Assembly: GCA_934700345.1 (NCBI GenBank)
Contig: CAKUXP010000009.1
Location: 1 to 64,000, forward strand
Length of the DNA stretch: 64,000 nt
Origin: an uncultured Fibrobacter sp.
GTDB taxonomy: Bacteria; Fibrobacterota; Fibrobacteria; Fibrobacterales; Fibrobacteraceae
Direction: 5' to 3'
Shown: positions 42,584 to 51,815 of the stretch, one piece after another
How positions within the stretch are numbered: position 1 is the stretch's first letter
How the letters are laid out: the number at the start of each line of letters is the position of its first letter
Notes under the pieces: generated by a model
Databases searched by the model: none
The model's input: the letters and a program-made list of their open reading frames with translations, nothing else
What the model was told of the DNA's origin: nothing
Translations under genes and position numbers: made by a program

Positions 42584-44436
42584 TTTTCCGTCTCCGTCAA
42601 ATTACTTTTCGAAGCGAAATAGGCTTCCATTACCTTTCGGCAAACCGGCGCAGACTTGGCGCCGCCTCCGCCAGCCGCCTCCTGGATGACAGCCACGGCG
42701 ATTTCAGGATCGTAAAGCGGAGCAACCGCCACAAACCAAGCGTGGGTCTTTTCGCCCTTTTTCCACTCTGCGGAGCCGGATTTTCCACCAACGCGAACGC
42801 CCGGAACCGCCGCACGGCGTCCCGTTCCTCCCGGATGGTTCACCACGGAATCCATTCCCGCCAGAAGAGCTTCATGCGTCACCTCGCTCATCTTGCCGTC
42901 AAAAATTTTTTCGGGAATGTAACGACCGACCACATTCCCATCGGAATCCCGCAATTCCTTCATCAGGTGCGGGCGGTAAACGCCTTTTCCCGTCGCAATC
43001 GCTCCGGCGAGAACGGCTTCCTGGAGAGGCGTCACGAGCTGTCCCTGCCCAATCGCCAAATTCAAAATCAGTCCGCGCGCCCAGCGCCAACCGTTCCGCT
43101 TGTTTCGGACGTTGAATGACGCGGAATCCGGAAGCCAGCCTTCCTTTTCTCCGGGAATATCGATTCCCAGTTGATGTCCCAGGCCAAAGCGTTCCCCGAA
43201 CTCGTTAATGCGTTCCATGCCGAGCATTAGCCCGAGCTGGTAAAAATACACATCGCAAGAAAGGCGCAGCGCATTCACCAGGTCCAGGTTTCCGTGCGCA
43301 CCCCAGCACTTCTGGTAACGCGTCCCAAAGGTAAAGCCACCCGTACAAGATTTCGGAAAATGCGTATGGCCACGGACAAGCCCATGCTCGAGGCCCGCCC
43401 CCGCGGTCACAAGCTTAAAGGGGGAAGCCGGCGGATACACGCCAGAAATCGCCCGGTTCATCAGAGGACGGGTCGAATCCAGAGCAACCTTCGCCCAACC
43501 CTTGTTGCGTTCCCGACGCTTAAGCGAAAAAATGTTCGGGTCAAGCCGCGGCGAAGAAACCATCGCCAGGATTTCTCCGTTTCGCGGATCGATAGCGACG
43601 ACAGCCCCGCGAACCGAATCGGGCAACGCTTCCTCCGCAGCCTTCTGGATATCCAAATCGATGGTCGTGATCATCCCATACCCAGAAACCGCGGACACGT
43701 TATGCATCCCTTCGATATGCCCAACCTCGCGTCCATAGGCATCGACTTCAATAAACTTTACCCCATCTTCTCCCCGAAATTCTTCATCGTATTGCTTTTC
43801 AAGCCCTTTCTGCCCAATGCGATCCCCAAGGGAATACCTGGAAAACTCGGGCTTTTCCAATTGCTCGTCCGATATCTCACCGGTATATCCCAGCAAGTGT
43901 GCGGCAAGCGTCCCGTAGGGATAGGAGCGCCTCGACTCCACGACCGTCGTCACGCCCGAAAACTCAGCCGACCGTTCCTCGACAATCGAGACCTGCTCCA
44001 CCGAAGCGTCTTCCAGAATCCGGAGCGTTCCGTGCGACCGCCAACCGCTTCGCTGGAACATCGTATCGACTACAGCCGAATCGAAAATCGCCTCGCCATG
44101 AAAATCCTTTAGGCGAATCAGCCGCTTGAAAAGGGAATCCTTCGCTTCGGGCGACATTTTCCGGATTTCCGCGGGCAAGATGGCTATCTGGTAAGACGGC
44201 CTGTTTCCAACAAGCAGCTTCCCGTTCCGGTCGTAAATCAACCCCCGTTCTGCCTTCAGGACAACACGCCGCAAACGGTTTTCGTCTGAACTCTGCAAAT
44301 TCTGTTCATACCGGACAGACTGCAGGTAAAACAGCCGAACCGATAGACAAAAGAAAACAAACCCGACCGTCGCCATAAAGACAAGCGACTTGACGTTGCG
44401 AATCGAACGATCGTTCTGGGGTTGCTTAAGGGACAT
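42580..44436 (-). CDS. mrdA: Penicillin-binding protein 2 (elongation transpeptidase)
   Basis: 618 aa with one N-terminal membrane helix, a pedestal domain (about 50-250) and a transpeptidase domain. The catalytic motifs are SPFK (in YPPASPFKLV), SCD, and KSG (GGKSGSAEW); the last is normally KTG, and Thr-to-Ser here is a mild change. It crosslinks new peptidoglycan during elongation in the periplasm. It overlaps mreD by 11 bp and rodA by 4 bp. Confidence 0.95.
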   Translation of the reverse strand: MSLKQPQNDRSIRNVKSLVFMATVGFVFFCLSVRLFYLQSVRYEQNLQSSDENRLRRVVLKAERGLIYDRNGKLLVGNRPSYQIAILPAEIRKMSPEAKDSLFKRLIRLKDFHGEAIFDSAVVDTMFQRSGWRSHGTLRILEDASVEQVSIVEERSAEFSGVTTVVESRRSYPYGTLAAHLLGYTGEISDEQLEKPEFSRYSLGDRIGQKGLEKQYDEEFRGEDGVKFIEVDAYGREVGHIEGMHNVSAVSGYGMITTIDLDIQKAAEEALPDSVRGAVVAIDPRNGEILAMVSSPRLDPNIFSLKRRERNKGWAKVALDSTRPLMNRAISGVYPPASPFKLVTAGAGLEHGLVRGHTHFPKSCTGGFTFGTRYQKCWGAHGNLDLVNALRLSCDVYFYQLGLMLGMERINEFGERFGLGHQLGIDIPGEKEGWLPDSASFNVRNKRNGWRWARGLILNLAIGQGQLVTPLQEAVLAGAIATGKGVYRPHLMKELRDSDGNVVGRYIPEKIFDGKMSEVTHEALLAGMDSVVNHPGGTGRRAAVPGVRVGGKSGSAEWKKGEKTHAWFVAVAPLYDPEIAVAVIQEAAGGGGAKSAPVCRKVMEAYFASKSNLTETEK

Positions 44437-44923
44437 GCCGAGGCTTGCGATCGAAACGATTCAACAGATAGAAGAGCAAGAACCCGAAAAGCATCGTATA
44501 GACGCATTCCGGAAGGGTCGTCGTCACCAAGAACGTTCCCACATTTTCCCGAGAAATATCGACAAGCGCATAATAAATCAGGTCATTCAAGATAAAGGAA
44601 AGCCCGAGCAGCGCAACCTTCGAAACCAGGTTCAACCGAAGAAACCTTTCCTCCAGCTGCCCCACGCCAAATCCCACGCAGGTAAATGCGACGGCCTGGG
44701 CGCCCAGCCATTCCACAGGAGAATAGACGTCCTCGGAAAAGCCGGCAAAAAATCCCCAAAGCATCCCCGACACGGGACCATGGGAAATCGCCATGACAAC
44801 GACAAAGATCAGGACGAAATCCGGTTCGACTCCGCAAAAGGAAATCCATGAAGCAATGGTCGTCTGCAAGACCAGGGCGAGGACGAAAATCAAGAGATGT
44901 TTAATGAACTTTAGCATTGCCAA
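44426..44923 (-). CDS. mreD: Rod-shape-determining protein MreD
   Basis: 165 aa with five to six membrane spans and the MreD pattern (PDFVLIFVVVMAISHGPVSGMLWGFFAGFSEDV in part). It links the cytoskeletal MreB/MreC to the wall synthesis enzymes in the inner membrane. The start overlaps the mreC stop by 23 bp; Met3 at 44917 would give a 17-bp overlap. It sits between mreC and mrdA, as in most bacteria. Confidence 0.9.
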   Translation of the reverse strand: MAMLKFIKHLLIFVLALVLQTTIASWISFCGVEPDFVLIFVVVMAISHGPVSGMLWGFFAGFSEDVYSPVEWLGAQAVAFTCVGFGVGQLEERFLRLNLVSKVALLGLSFILNDLIYYALVDISRENVGTFLVTTTLPECVYTMLFGFLLFYLLNRFDRKPRHVP

Positions 44924-45737
44924 GCATTTCCTGCGTTATCCAGTCCGGTTCCTTCTGCATAATGAACACTTCTTCCAGCTTCGTGAATTTCTGGAAGGGC
45001 TCCAGTTCAAGATCCGTCACCACCTCGACATCGCCCTTGCGAAGGGAGCGCACAACCCCGACCCCTATCCCTTTCGGATAGATTCCGCCAAGCCCCGACG
45101 TCACCAGCGTATCCCCTTCGCGCACCCCGGTATAGGAAGGAACCATCGCCTGCAGATAATTCGCCGAACCGCCATTCAAAAAACCGATGACTCGAGTCCG
45201 CTGGATCATCACGGAAACGTGCAGCGCCGGATCGGGCAAGAGTTGCACCTTCGCATGTGTTTTCGACACCGCGGAAATCCGCCCCACCAGTCCACGCGTC
45301 GTAAAGACCGGCATATTCAGATCGATACCGTGATCCGTTCCCCGGTTCACCACAAAAGTCGTTAAGAATCTCCCGGGATTTCGCCCGATAACACGAGCAG
45401 TCACAATGGAATACTTCCATACGTTGTCAAAGTGGACAAGCTTGCGCAAGCGATTCGTTTCTTCAAGTCCCTCGCGCAAATTATCCCGTTCCATTTTCAG
45501 CAAGGCGTTTTCCCGCTTTAGGCTGTCGTTTTCGTAGGAAATGGAATGGATGAGGTTCACCGAGGAAACGATCACCTGAGCCGGATAATACACCGAAGCG
45601 AGCGCCCCTGCGACAAACGATTCCTTTTCATCTTTTTCCAGGTGGCGAATACCGAGCCCCAATCCCAAGAGCAGAAGAAAGAGAACAAGTCCATGCCCTC
45701 TGGAGAGAAGACTGCCCAAAAAACGCAAAAGCTTCAT
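44901..45737 (-). CDS. mreC: Rod-shape-determining protein MreC
   Basis: 278 aa with an N-terminal signal anchor (about 10-32), a coiled coil (about 65-105) that drives dimerisation, and two beta-barrel domains with NRGTDHGIDLNMPV and DTLVTSGLGGIYPKGI, which are MreC signatures. A periplasmic scaffold of the elongasome. 17 bp after mreB. Confidence 0.95.
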   Translation of the reverse strand: MKLLRFLGSLLSRGHGLVLFLLLLGLGLGIRHLEKDEKESFVAGALASVYYPAQVIVSSVNLIHSISYENDSLKRENALLKMERDNLREGLEETNRLRKLVHFDNVWKYSIVTARVIGRNPGRFLTTFVVNRGTDHGIDLNMPVFTTRGLVGRISAVSKTHAKVQLLPDPALHVSVMIQRTRVIGFLNGGSANYLQAMVPSYTGVREGDTLVTSGLGGIYPKGIGVGVVRSLRKGDVEVVTDLELEPFQKFTKLEEVFIMQKEPDWITQEMLGNAKVH

Positions 45738-45754
45738 CTTCTAATGAAAAAGCC

Positions 45755-46777
45755 TTACACAGTGGAAGAGATGAGTACGGGACGATACTTATCGAGGTCT
45801 TCGAGAATTCGAGCAGCGCCCTTGCACACGCACAAAAGCGGGTCGTCGATCACATTGACGGAAAGCCCTGTTTCCTTGCGGATGCGAGCGTCTAGTCCGC
45901 GTAACTTGGAACCGCCTCCCGACATGATAATACCCCGATCGAGAATGTCCGCACCGAGCGCCGGAGGGGTCAGGGCCAAAGCCTGCTTCACCGCATCGAC
46001 AATCGCCGTTACCGGCTCGTTTAGCGCCTCGCGAATTTCCTGGCTCGTGATCGTCATCGTACGCGGAAGCCCGGCCATGACATCGCCACCCTTGACCTCC
46101 ATCGTCAACTCCTCTTCAAGCGGGAACGCGGACCCGATCTGCATCTTGATTCGCTCTGCCGAGCTTTCATCGACAACCAGGTTGTAGGTCTTGCGCAAAT
46201 AGTTTACAATCGCTTCGTCCATCTCGTCACCGCCGACTCGAACGGACGCATTGCAGACGATACCGCTCAAAGCGATGACTGCGATATCCGACGTTCCGCC
46301 ACCGATATCGACAATCATGTTGCCCACCGGACCGTCGACCGGAATGCCCATACCGATTGCCGCAGCCATCGGTTCGTGTACCAGGTGCACTTCCTTTGCT
46401 CCGGCCATTCTCGCAGCATCCGTCACCGCACGTTTTTCCACTTCCGTAATCCCCGACGGAACCCCGATGACGATTCGCGGCTTCACCAGGAACAGCGGAT
46501 ACTTCTGGACCCGCTTGATAAACGTCGAAAGCAGAATTTCCACCAGCTGGAAATCGGCAATGACGCCATCCTTCATCGGACGAATCGCAGCATTTGCGCC
46601 CGGCGTGCGTCCCAGCATCTTTTTCGCTTCGTTGCCTATCGCAATGACCCGGTCATTTTTGCGATCCATCGCAACGACCGTCGGCTCGTTGATGACAATC
46701 CCTTGCCCAGCAACATGGACTAGGGTATTCGCTGTTCCAAGATCAACACCTATATCGCAAGAGAATAGTCCGAACAA
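45755..46777 (-). CDS. mreB: Actin-like cell-shape protein MreB
   Basis: 340 aa. Phosphate 1 motif DIGVDLGTANTLVHV, connect and phosphate 2 regions (MIVDIGGGTSDIAVIAL), and adenosine motif IIMSGGGSKL are all present. MreB filaments position wall synthesis under the inner membrane. First gene of the rod operon, with an AGGAAC ribosome site. The last residues are as usual for the family. Confidence 0.97.
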   Translation of the reverse strand: MFGLFSCDIGVDLGTANTLVHVAGQGIVINEPTVVAMDRKNDRVIAIGNEAKKMLGRTPGANAAIRPMKDGVIADFQLVEILLSTFIKRVQKYPLFLVKPRIVIGVPSGITEVEKRAVTDAARMAGAKEVHLVHEPMAAAIGMGIPVDGPVGNMIVDIGGGTSDIAVIALSGIVCNASVRVGGDEMDEAIVNYLRKTYNLVVDESSAERIKMQIGSAFPLEEELTMEVKGGDVMAGLPRTMTITSQEIREALNEPVTAIVDAVKQALALTPPALGADILDRGIIMSGGGSKLRGLDARIRKETGLSVNVIDDPLLCVCKGAARILEDLDKYRPVLISSTV

Positions 46778-46832
46778 AATGAAGTTCCTTTCTAAAATTT
46801 GTTAAAAATATAGATAAAAACAGAGAAGACCC

Positions 46833-47201
46833 TTAGTTTTTATCCGAATCCTCGCCAAAATGCCACTTTTTCAAGTAGCGGTCCCAGTGCAAGTATGTAT
46901 TGTTATAGCGATACTTCCGCTCTTCATACATCTTGATATCCCGGTAAATAAAAAACTCCACGTCCGCATAGGCGGAATACATCTTGGAGTGTTCCTTGTC
47001 AAAAAAACGCAAGTCTCGAATCTTATAGTAGGGCGAATCCAAAAGTGCACTGCGGTCATTGCTTGCCTTGAGCGTCTGGGCAACCATAAACTTCAAATCG
47101 TCCTGCAAATAGGCGGACAGTTTTTCCTCGATATTTTCCCGGGGTTCCGCACATCCGAGAAAAAAAAGAGAGGGTAATAGGAGAACAAGCAACCGCAGCA
47201 T
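46833..47201 (-). CDS. Small lipoprotein
   Basis: 122 aa with a lipobox (LGC, Cys17). The mature part is charged and Tyr-rich, with a domain-like pattern of beta-alpha elements (SAYADVEFFIYRDIKMYEERKY in part) that recalls the NTF2-like or DUF-type lipoproteins, though I cannot name it. It is upstream of mreB on the same strand, with a 55-bp gap. Function unknown. Confidence 0.6.
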   Translation of the reverse strand: MLRLLVLLLPSLFFLGCAEPRENIEEKLSAYLQDDLKFMVAQTLKASNDRSALLDSPYYKIRDLRFFDKEHSKMYSAYADVEFFIYRDIKMYEERKYRYNNTYLHWDRYLKKWHFGEDSDKN

Positions 47202-47212
47202 ATTTTAAATAT

Positions 47213-47241
47213 AAAAAAGCGCTGTCACAAATGAACAGCGC
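47213..47241 (-). terminator. Intrinsic terminator (minus strand) after the barrel gene at 47253
   Basis: A 7-bp stem GCGCTGT/ACAGCGC (47219-47225 with 47235-47241) is followed on the minus strand by TTTTTTA. It separates the outer-membrane gene from the lipoprotein gene that precedes mreB. Confidence 0.85.
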
Positions 47242-47252
47242 AAAGAGAATTT

Positions 47253-48539
47253 CTAGAACGAATAAGTGGCATCGACCCGGGAGAACCAGCGCCCCTCGCC
47301 TTGGAACAGATTCCGGAACAGCAGATCTTCCGCAATGGTTACGTCGATTTTCAACTTTTCCTCGATATTTATGCCAAAGCCCCATCCGATGTGGTCGTCA
47401 ATCGTCCCGTTTCCCACGGGATTCGTCGAGAAGAACGTCCCGTTGTCCGAACAGATGCCGCTCTTTCCCGCATTGTGCGAATTCTGGTCGCATTCCGTAT
47501 AGAGAATAGCCTTCTGTCCACCAACGCGAATAACGAACCAATCCCACCAAATGTTGCGCTCGATACCGAAACTGATCACGCCGCCGATATCTTTCCGTTC
47601 ATCCCAATAGGAGTCATCGCTCTGAGAATCGTAAGTCGATTCCCCGGTCTTGTAGTTAAAAGTCCAGTGGCGAGCCTTTTCCCGGTTCCAGACAAAGTCA
47701 CCGCCAAGCCAGAAGAATCCCCGGTCTAACCCGACATTGATTCCCAGACCGACCTGAGCCCGTGTATCCTTGATGCCGGGCGCCTTGATAAAGTGAGCCT
47801 TCATCGCAGGGACCAGTTCGCCATCGATCGCATCCAGCGTGAAAAACGCACGCGAAGAGACGAGATACGAAAAATTTCCGTCATCAAAGAAACTATTGTG
47901 CTCCGGTCCGTATTGCACTCGGGCGAGTCCGCCGGAAAGTTCGTAATCGATGGTATTCGAAAGTTGCAAGTTGATGCCGGCATCGGCGCGAATCACCGAA
48001 GCGTAGGAATTCGCATCGACCTGATAGGAACCGTTTTCCGTTTCATAGCCGCCATCCTGGTGAGCGATATAGAGATGGAGTCCCAAGGCGTTCCCGTTCG
48101 AAAGCGTCCCGCCTAGGAAGCCGTCAAAGTTTGTCACGGTTTTTGGCAAAGCATGGACCTGATCCTTGTCATCGATATAATACGTCGGCAGAAACCGAAA
48201 AAGTTCCGAATCTTCCCGACCAAAGAGACCGCCGATGGAAATACGGGGATCTGGAGACTCTTCGCTTCCCAGGCTCAACGAGAAGATGCCGCCAAACGTT
48301 GGATGCTGCGGATCCCTGTTCTTTCCGACTTCCACATTTTCCAGATAAGTGCCAAAACCGCCAATCAGGTAATTCGGATAAAGATTGATGTTCGCCGGAT
48401 TATCAAAAATGCTTACATCATCCATGATATACGTCGTATTCTTGCCCATTGATTCAACACGGGCAAAGGTGGCAAATGCCGATCCGACGCCTAGCAAACC
48501 AAAAGTCAATCCTAACGCGGCAGCAGTTTTCTTTTTCAT
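47253..48539 (-). CDS. Outer-membrane beta-barrel protein
   Basis: 428 aa with a signal peptide (cut near AFA, residue 23). Early in the mature part, VSIFDNPANINLYPNYLIG resembles the entry segment of PorV/FadL-like barrels, which often read 'NPA(N/G)'. Strand-like segments continue to the end, YSF. Standing between two terminators, it is a single-gene unit. A role with the envelope machine upstream is possible from position only. Confidence 0.72.
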   Translation of the reverse strand: MKKKTAAALGLTFGLLGVGSAFATFARVESMGKNTTYIMDDVSIFDNPANINLYPNYLIGGFGTYLENVEVGKNRDPQHPTFGGIFSLSLGSEESPDPRISIGGLFGREDSELFRFLPTYYIDDKDQVHALPKTVTNFDGFLGGTLSNGNALGLHLYIAHQDGGYETENGSYQVDANSYASVIRADAGINLQLSNTIDYELSGGLARVQYGPEHNSFFDDGNFSYLVSSRAFFTLDAIDGELVPAMKAHFIKAPGIKDTRAQVGLGINVGLDRGFFWLGGDFVWNREKARHWTFNYKTGESTYDSQSDDSYWDERKDIGGVISFGIERNIWWDWFVIRVGGQKAILYTECDQNSHNAGKSGICSDNGTFFSTNPVGNGTIDDHIGWGFGINIEEKLKIDVTIAEDLLFRNLFQGEGRWFSRVDATYSF

Positions 48540-48591
48540 CGATCAACTCCTATTTTATGCTAAAACTAATTCTTCCGCTCTCTTTTCGCAA

Positions 48592-48632
48592 GGAAAAAAA
48601 GAAAAAGAGCCGGAAACAAGCGTTTCCGGCTC
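48592..48632 (-). terminator. Intrinsic terminator (minus strand) of the TolQ/R-AgmX operon
   Basis: A perfect 11-bp stem GAGCCGGAAAC/GTTTCCGGCTC with an AAGC loop (48607-48632) is followed on the minus strand by a long T-rich stretch. It closes the operon 51634-48654. Confidence 0.92.
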
Positions 48633-48653
48633 CTAATCCTACTTGAACCCGAG

Positions 48654-49586
48654 TTATTCCGAGAAGGTAAACGGAATCGTTACCGTCGTGTTGCCCGACT
48701 TGACCTTGCTAAAGGTCCAACGTTTCACCGCGTTCTTCACCGCATTGTCAAACTCGCCGAATCCGGTGGTCGAAGATGTTATCGAAATGCTGATGATATC
48801 GCCACCCGGAGCAATGGTAAAGCGGAGCGTTACCTTGCCGGCAAATCCAGGCTGCTTCTTCAGGAACTTGTTATAGATGTGGCGCAGTCCCGGCGTACGC
48901 TGGCGGACGACCTTCATGATGTCCGCTGCGCTACGAGAGCCTCCACCGGCACCCATATCGATATCCCTTGCAGACGGTGTCTTGATCGTTCCCTTGGCAC
49001 GGGTAGCAATTCCGCCACCGCCACCACCGAGAAGACTTCCGAGGCCGTCACCGATACCGCCGGAACCACCTTCCGCATAGCCTTCGTTAAAGCCGCCATC
49101 CGCCTTGCCGCGACGTCCACCGAGAACAGTCTTACCCGTCGTCTGGAGACCGGCAACATCCTTCAGCACCTTGTTGATATCCTTGGAGAACTTCTGGTCC
49201 TTCATCAGATCATAAGCTGCATAGTTGGACTTAGTCGTCTGAGCGGTCAAGAGCTTGAGAACACCGCGGGTCTGGGGTGCATTCGGCTGCCCCTTTCCAC
49301 GAGGCTTTCCTCCACCGCCAGCCTTTTTGCGAGGCTTCTTCGGCTCTTCCTTTTTCTTTTCTTCCTTTTTCTCTTCCTTCTTGTCTTCAATCTTCATCGT
49401 TGTCGTCAGTTCTTCCGCAGCGGTTTCTTCGAAGATAACTTCATCAACCACGGCTTCGTACATCGACGCCCAAAGAGAGAACGAAAGAGCAACAAGAATA
49501 GAAATCGCAGCTACACCGGCAAAGCGCTTGTCGGATTCCGGCATTAAGGATTCTACAAAAGGATCTTGCTTCTTTTTCGTAGCCAT
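48654..49586 (-). CDS. AgmX/PglI C-terminal-type energy transducer (TonB-like)
   Basis: 310 aa with one N-terminal membrane helix (about 23-42), a Lys/Glu/Pro-rich periplasmic stretch, a Gly-rich region (about 165-205), and a C-terminal domain of the AgmX/PglI type (LRHIYNKFLKKQPGFAGKV, FTIAPGGDI, VKRWTF, TIPFTFSE). This C-terminal fold, like TonB, connects an inner-membrane motor to the outer membrane. It starts directly after the TolR-like gene, and the last gene of the motor operon is thus its output arm. In myxobacteria, proteins with this domain work in gliding and in other transport. Confidence 0.88.
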   Translation of the reverse strand: MATKKKQDPFVESLMPESDKRFAGVAAISILVALSFSLWASMYEAVVDEVIFEETAAEELTTTMKIEDKKEEKKEEKKKEEPKKPRKKAGGGGKPRGKGQPNAPQTRGVLKLLTAQTTKSNYAAYDLMKDQKFSKDINKVLKDVAGLQTTGKTVLGGRRGKADGGFNEGYAEGGSGGIGDGLGSLLGGGGGGIATRAKGTIKTPSARDIDMGAGGGSRSAADIMKVVRQRTPGLRHIYNKFLKKQPGFAGKVTLRFTIAPGGDIISISITSSTTGFGEFDNAVKNAVKRWTFSKVKSGNTTVTIPFTFSE

Positions 49587-50081
49587 TTATTCCTCCCCGC
49601 CGTTTTTCATCGTCACGGCAAAAGCAATGTTCGTGTAGCCCGAGAAGCCGCAGGTAGCCATTACTTTATACATAACGTCATAAGGGATGTTCTTGTCGAT
49701 CTGGATAATGATATTGCCCGCTTCGTCAGCCGGAAGACCGGCCTTCAAGGCGTGTTCACGTTCCGTCTCGCGGCGAAGTTTCAATACGGAGTCCACCTTC
49801 GCAATCAGCAGATCGCTTTGGGCCTTTACTTCTTCGGTCGGAACGATTTTTTGATTATCCACCACGACATACCCGGCGTCAACCACTACGGAAAGCGAGA
49901 CTTCTTTCGGCTGCACTTTCGACGTGGAAATCGGCAGGATCAGGTTTTCCGCCTGGGTAATCAGCTGGCCTTCCGCATCGAGGTTCTTGATAAGGAACAC
50001 CAGAATGATGGTCATCATATCCATCATCGAAGTCAAGGAGAACGGAACGTCCTCTCCGTACTTACGCATTTTTCTAGCCAT
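49587..50081 (-). CDS. ExbD/TolR-type biopolymer transport protein
   Basis: 164 aa from the ATG at 50081, which follows a GGGAGG site; a longer start (50120) overlaps the previous gene. A single helix contains the essential Asp (SLTSMMDMMTIILVFLI), followed by a periplasmic alpha/beta domain ending TNIAFAV. With TolQ-like proteins it forms the proton-driven inner-membrane motor. Second of two ExbD-like genes in the operon. Confidence 0.9.
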   Translation of the reverse strand: MARKMRKYGEDVPFSLTSMMDMMTIILVFLIKNLDAEGQLITQAENLILPISTSKVQPKEVSLSVVVDAGYVVVDNQKIVPTEEVKAQSDLLIAKVDSVLKLRRETEREHALKAGLPADEAGNIIIQIDKNIPYDVMYKVMATCGFSGYTNIAFAVTMKNGGEE

Positions 50082-50085
50082 ATTC

Positions 50086-50973
50086 CTAACCTCCCAGCTT
50101 GGCAAGATTGACCTTGACAAATCCCGCCGACTTAGCGCGGTCCATCAAGGCGATAATCTTATCGAATTGGACGTCGTCATTCGCCACGATGATGATGTTA
50201 TCCACATCTTCCAGGTCGATAAACGCCGTATGAATCTGGATCAGCTGTTTCGAAATTTCGTCATAGGCGGAAAGCGGATAGACAATCAGCTTGGCTGCAT
50301 CTTCCGGCTTGAGCTTCCGAGCGGAATTCGGAGTGAGCGTCGCCACGCCGACACCTGCACCCGGTTTCTTGAGAGCGGACGGTGGGGTAGCCCCGCCATC
50401 GCCTTCACCGGTGAGGGCGAGGAACGTGTTGTTGCCATCGACCAGAATGCTGTCCGGTTGCCCTTCTTCCTGAGACGTATAAACGCCCCAGACCAAGCGA
50501 CCCGGATCCTCTTCCGATGTTTTCTCGATCATGTCGAGTTCAATCGTTTCAATCTGGTATGCGTAATTATCCTTGTCCATCTCGGTTCCGTCCTTGCACT
50601 TGGGGGCAGAGCCGGCCTTGATTGCGGATTTCACGTCATCGGCAGCATACTTGATAAGCTGTCCATCGGACTTGCAGCGGAACACCCAAAATTCCTTAAA
50701 ATAGACATTGGGTTGGAAACCGCCACGCGCACCGATAACGAGATATTCATCCGTAATGGCCAAGGAAAGATTCAATGCTTGCTCGTCCGGAGGTGGAGGA
50801 GTCTGGTCATCCATCTGCATCATACTGCGCTCGGGCAGATTGACTTCGACGATAGCCAGCTTCTGGAACGACGTCATGGAGAGCAGCATCGGAATCAAAA
50901 TTGTGAACAAGCCCATCGCCGGAAGCAAATCCGGTTCTTCTGGCTTTGCTGAAGGTTTGATTTCTTTTGCCAT
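50086..50973 (-). CDS. ExbD/TolR-type protein with an enlarged periplasmic domain
   Basis: 295 aa, about twice the usual ExbD length. An N-terminal helix (LLPAMGLFTILIPMLLSMTSF) lacks the Asp seen in the partner protein at the same place. A periplasmic part has an extra segment of about 100 residues (about 85-190) with two Cys, followed by the family ending DVQFDKIIALMDRAKSAGF. It may therefore be a structural, not proton-carrying, member of the motor. It is 4 bp from the second ExbD gene and 40 bp from the TolQ-like gene. Confidence 0.82.
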   Translation of the reverse strand: MAKEIKPSAKPEEPDLLPAMGLFTILIPMLLSMTSFQKLAIVEVNLPERSMMQMDDQTPPPPDEQALNLSLAITDEYLVIGARGGFQPNVYFKEFWVFRCKSDGQLIKYAADDVKSAIKAGSAPKCKDGTEMDKDNYAYQIETIELDMIEKTSEEDPGRLVWGVYTSQEEGQPDSILVDGNNTFLALTGEGDGGATPPSALKKPGAGVGVATLTPNSARKLKPEDAAKLIVYPLSAYDEISKQLIQIHTAFIDLEDVDNIIIVANDDVQFDKIIALMDRAKSAGFVKVNLAKLGG

Positions 50974-51013
50974 TTTATCTCCTATCTAAATAATTGTCTT
51001 TGGTAAGCAACAA

Positions 51014-51634
51014 TTAAGACAGGGCGTTGATAATCTTGAGGCCTTTTTCTTCCATCTCCTGAATCAAGCGTTCGCTGTTCATGTTCAGGATACCGACGAT
51101 GACGAGCAGCGGAACAGCGCAGAGAAGACCGAGAAGCGTCGTACCCATAGCGATAGCGATACCGTCAGCTAGAGCCTTCGGGCGTTCTGCAGCCGGCTTG
51201 TTCGCCACGGCATCGAACGTGAAGATCAGACCGTAAATCGTACCCATCAGTCCAAGAAGGGTGGAGATGGAAGCCATCACGGAAATAATCGAAACATAGC
51301 GGGTGAGGCGCGGCGCTTCGGTGAGGAACACGGCATCCGACGCATTCTGCATGGCATCGCGACCGGCATCGTGGTTGCTGACGATAGCGGCGATGACCTT
51401 TGCAATCGGGAGTTTCGAGGCATTCGCAAGGCTCAGAGCCTGGTCATACTGCTTCGCGCTGATGAGCTGCCCGACCTTTTGCAGGAACTTGGCGCGTCCC
51501 TTGCCGCTCTTGACAATGATATAAATAATACGTTCGATCGAGAAGCCAATGCCGATCAGACCGACCGCAAGAATGATCCACATGAACTGCCAACCATCAG
51601 AGGACGGGTTGAACGATTCGAGCATTTTAGACAT
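51014..51634 (-). CDS. MotA/TolQ/ExbB-type proton channel protein
   Basis: 206 aa from the ATG at 51634 (AAAAGGAG site); the frame is open for 82 more codons, but these overlap the terminator and the end of the TPR gene. Three membrane spans and the family loop (LTRYVSIISVMASISTLLGLMGTIYGLIFTF in part), with the typical Gly-Thr in the second span. First gene of the motor operon TolQ-ExbD-ExbD-AgmX. Confidence 0.92.
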   Translation of the reverse strand: MSKMLESFNPSSDGWQFMWIILAVGLIGIGFSIERIIYIIVKSGKGRAKFLQKVGQLISAKQYDQALSLANASKLPIAKVIAAIVSNHDAGRDAMQNASDAVFLTEAPRLTRYVSIISVMASISTLLGLMGTIYGLIFTFDAVANKPAAERPKALADGIAIAMGTTLLGLLCAVPLLVIVGILNMNSERLIQEMEEKGLKIINALS

Positions 51635-51750
51635 TAGGGTACTCCTTTTGTACAAGTGATGAGATGTTTTGTTTCCTGTATCCGCATATTTATTTTTTTT
51701 TTTGTCTTTTGGGATAGTTTCGAGCTGTAAAATTTTCATTACTCCAATAA

Positions 51751-51792
51751 AAAAGAGGAAAATCCCAGGTTTTTTCGGGATTTTCCTCTTTT
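51751..51792 (-). terminator. Intrinsic terminator (minus strand) of the TPR gene
   Basis: A perfect 16-bp stem (51751-51766 with 51777-51792, 10-nt loop) with A- and T-rich outer ends lies 24 bp after the TPR stop. It separates the large TPR gene from the TolQ-like gene. Confidence 0.88.
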
Positions 51793-51815
51793 GTAAAAAT
51801 AGAATTACGCGAGAA

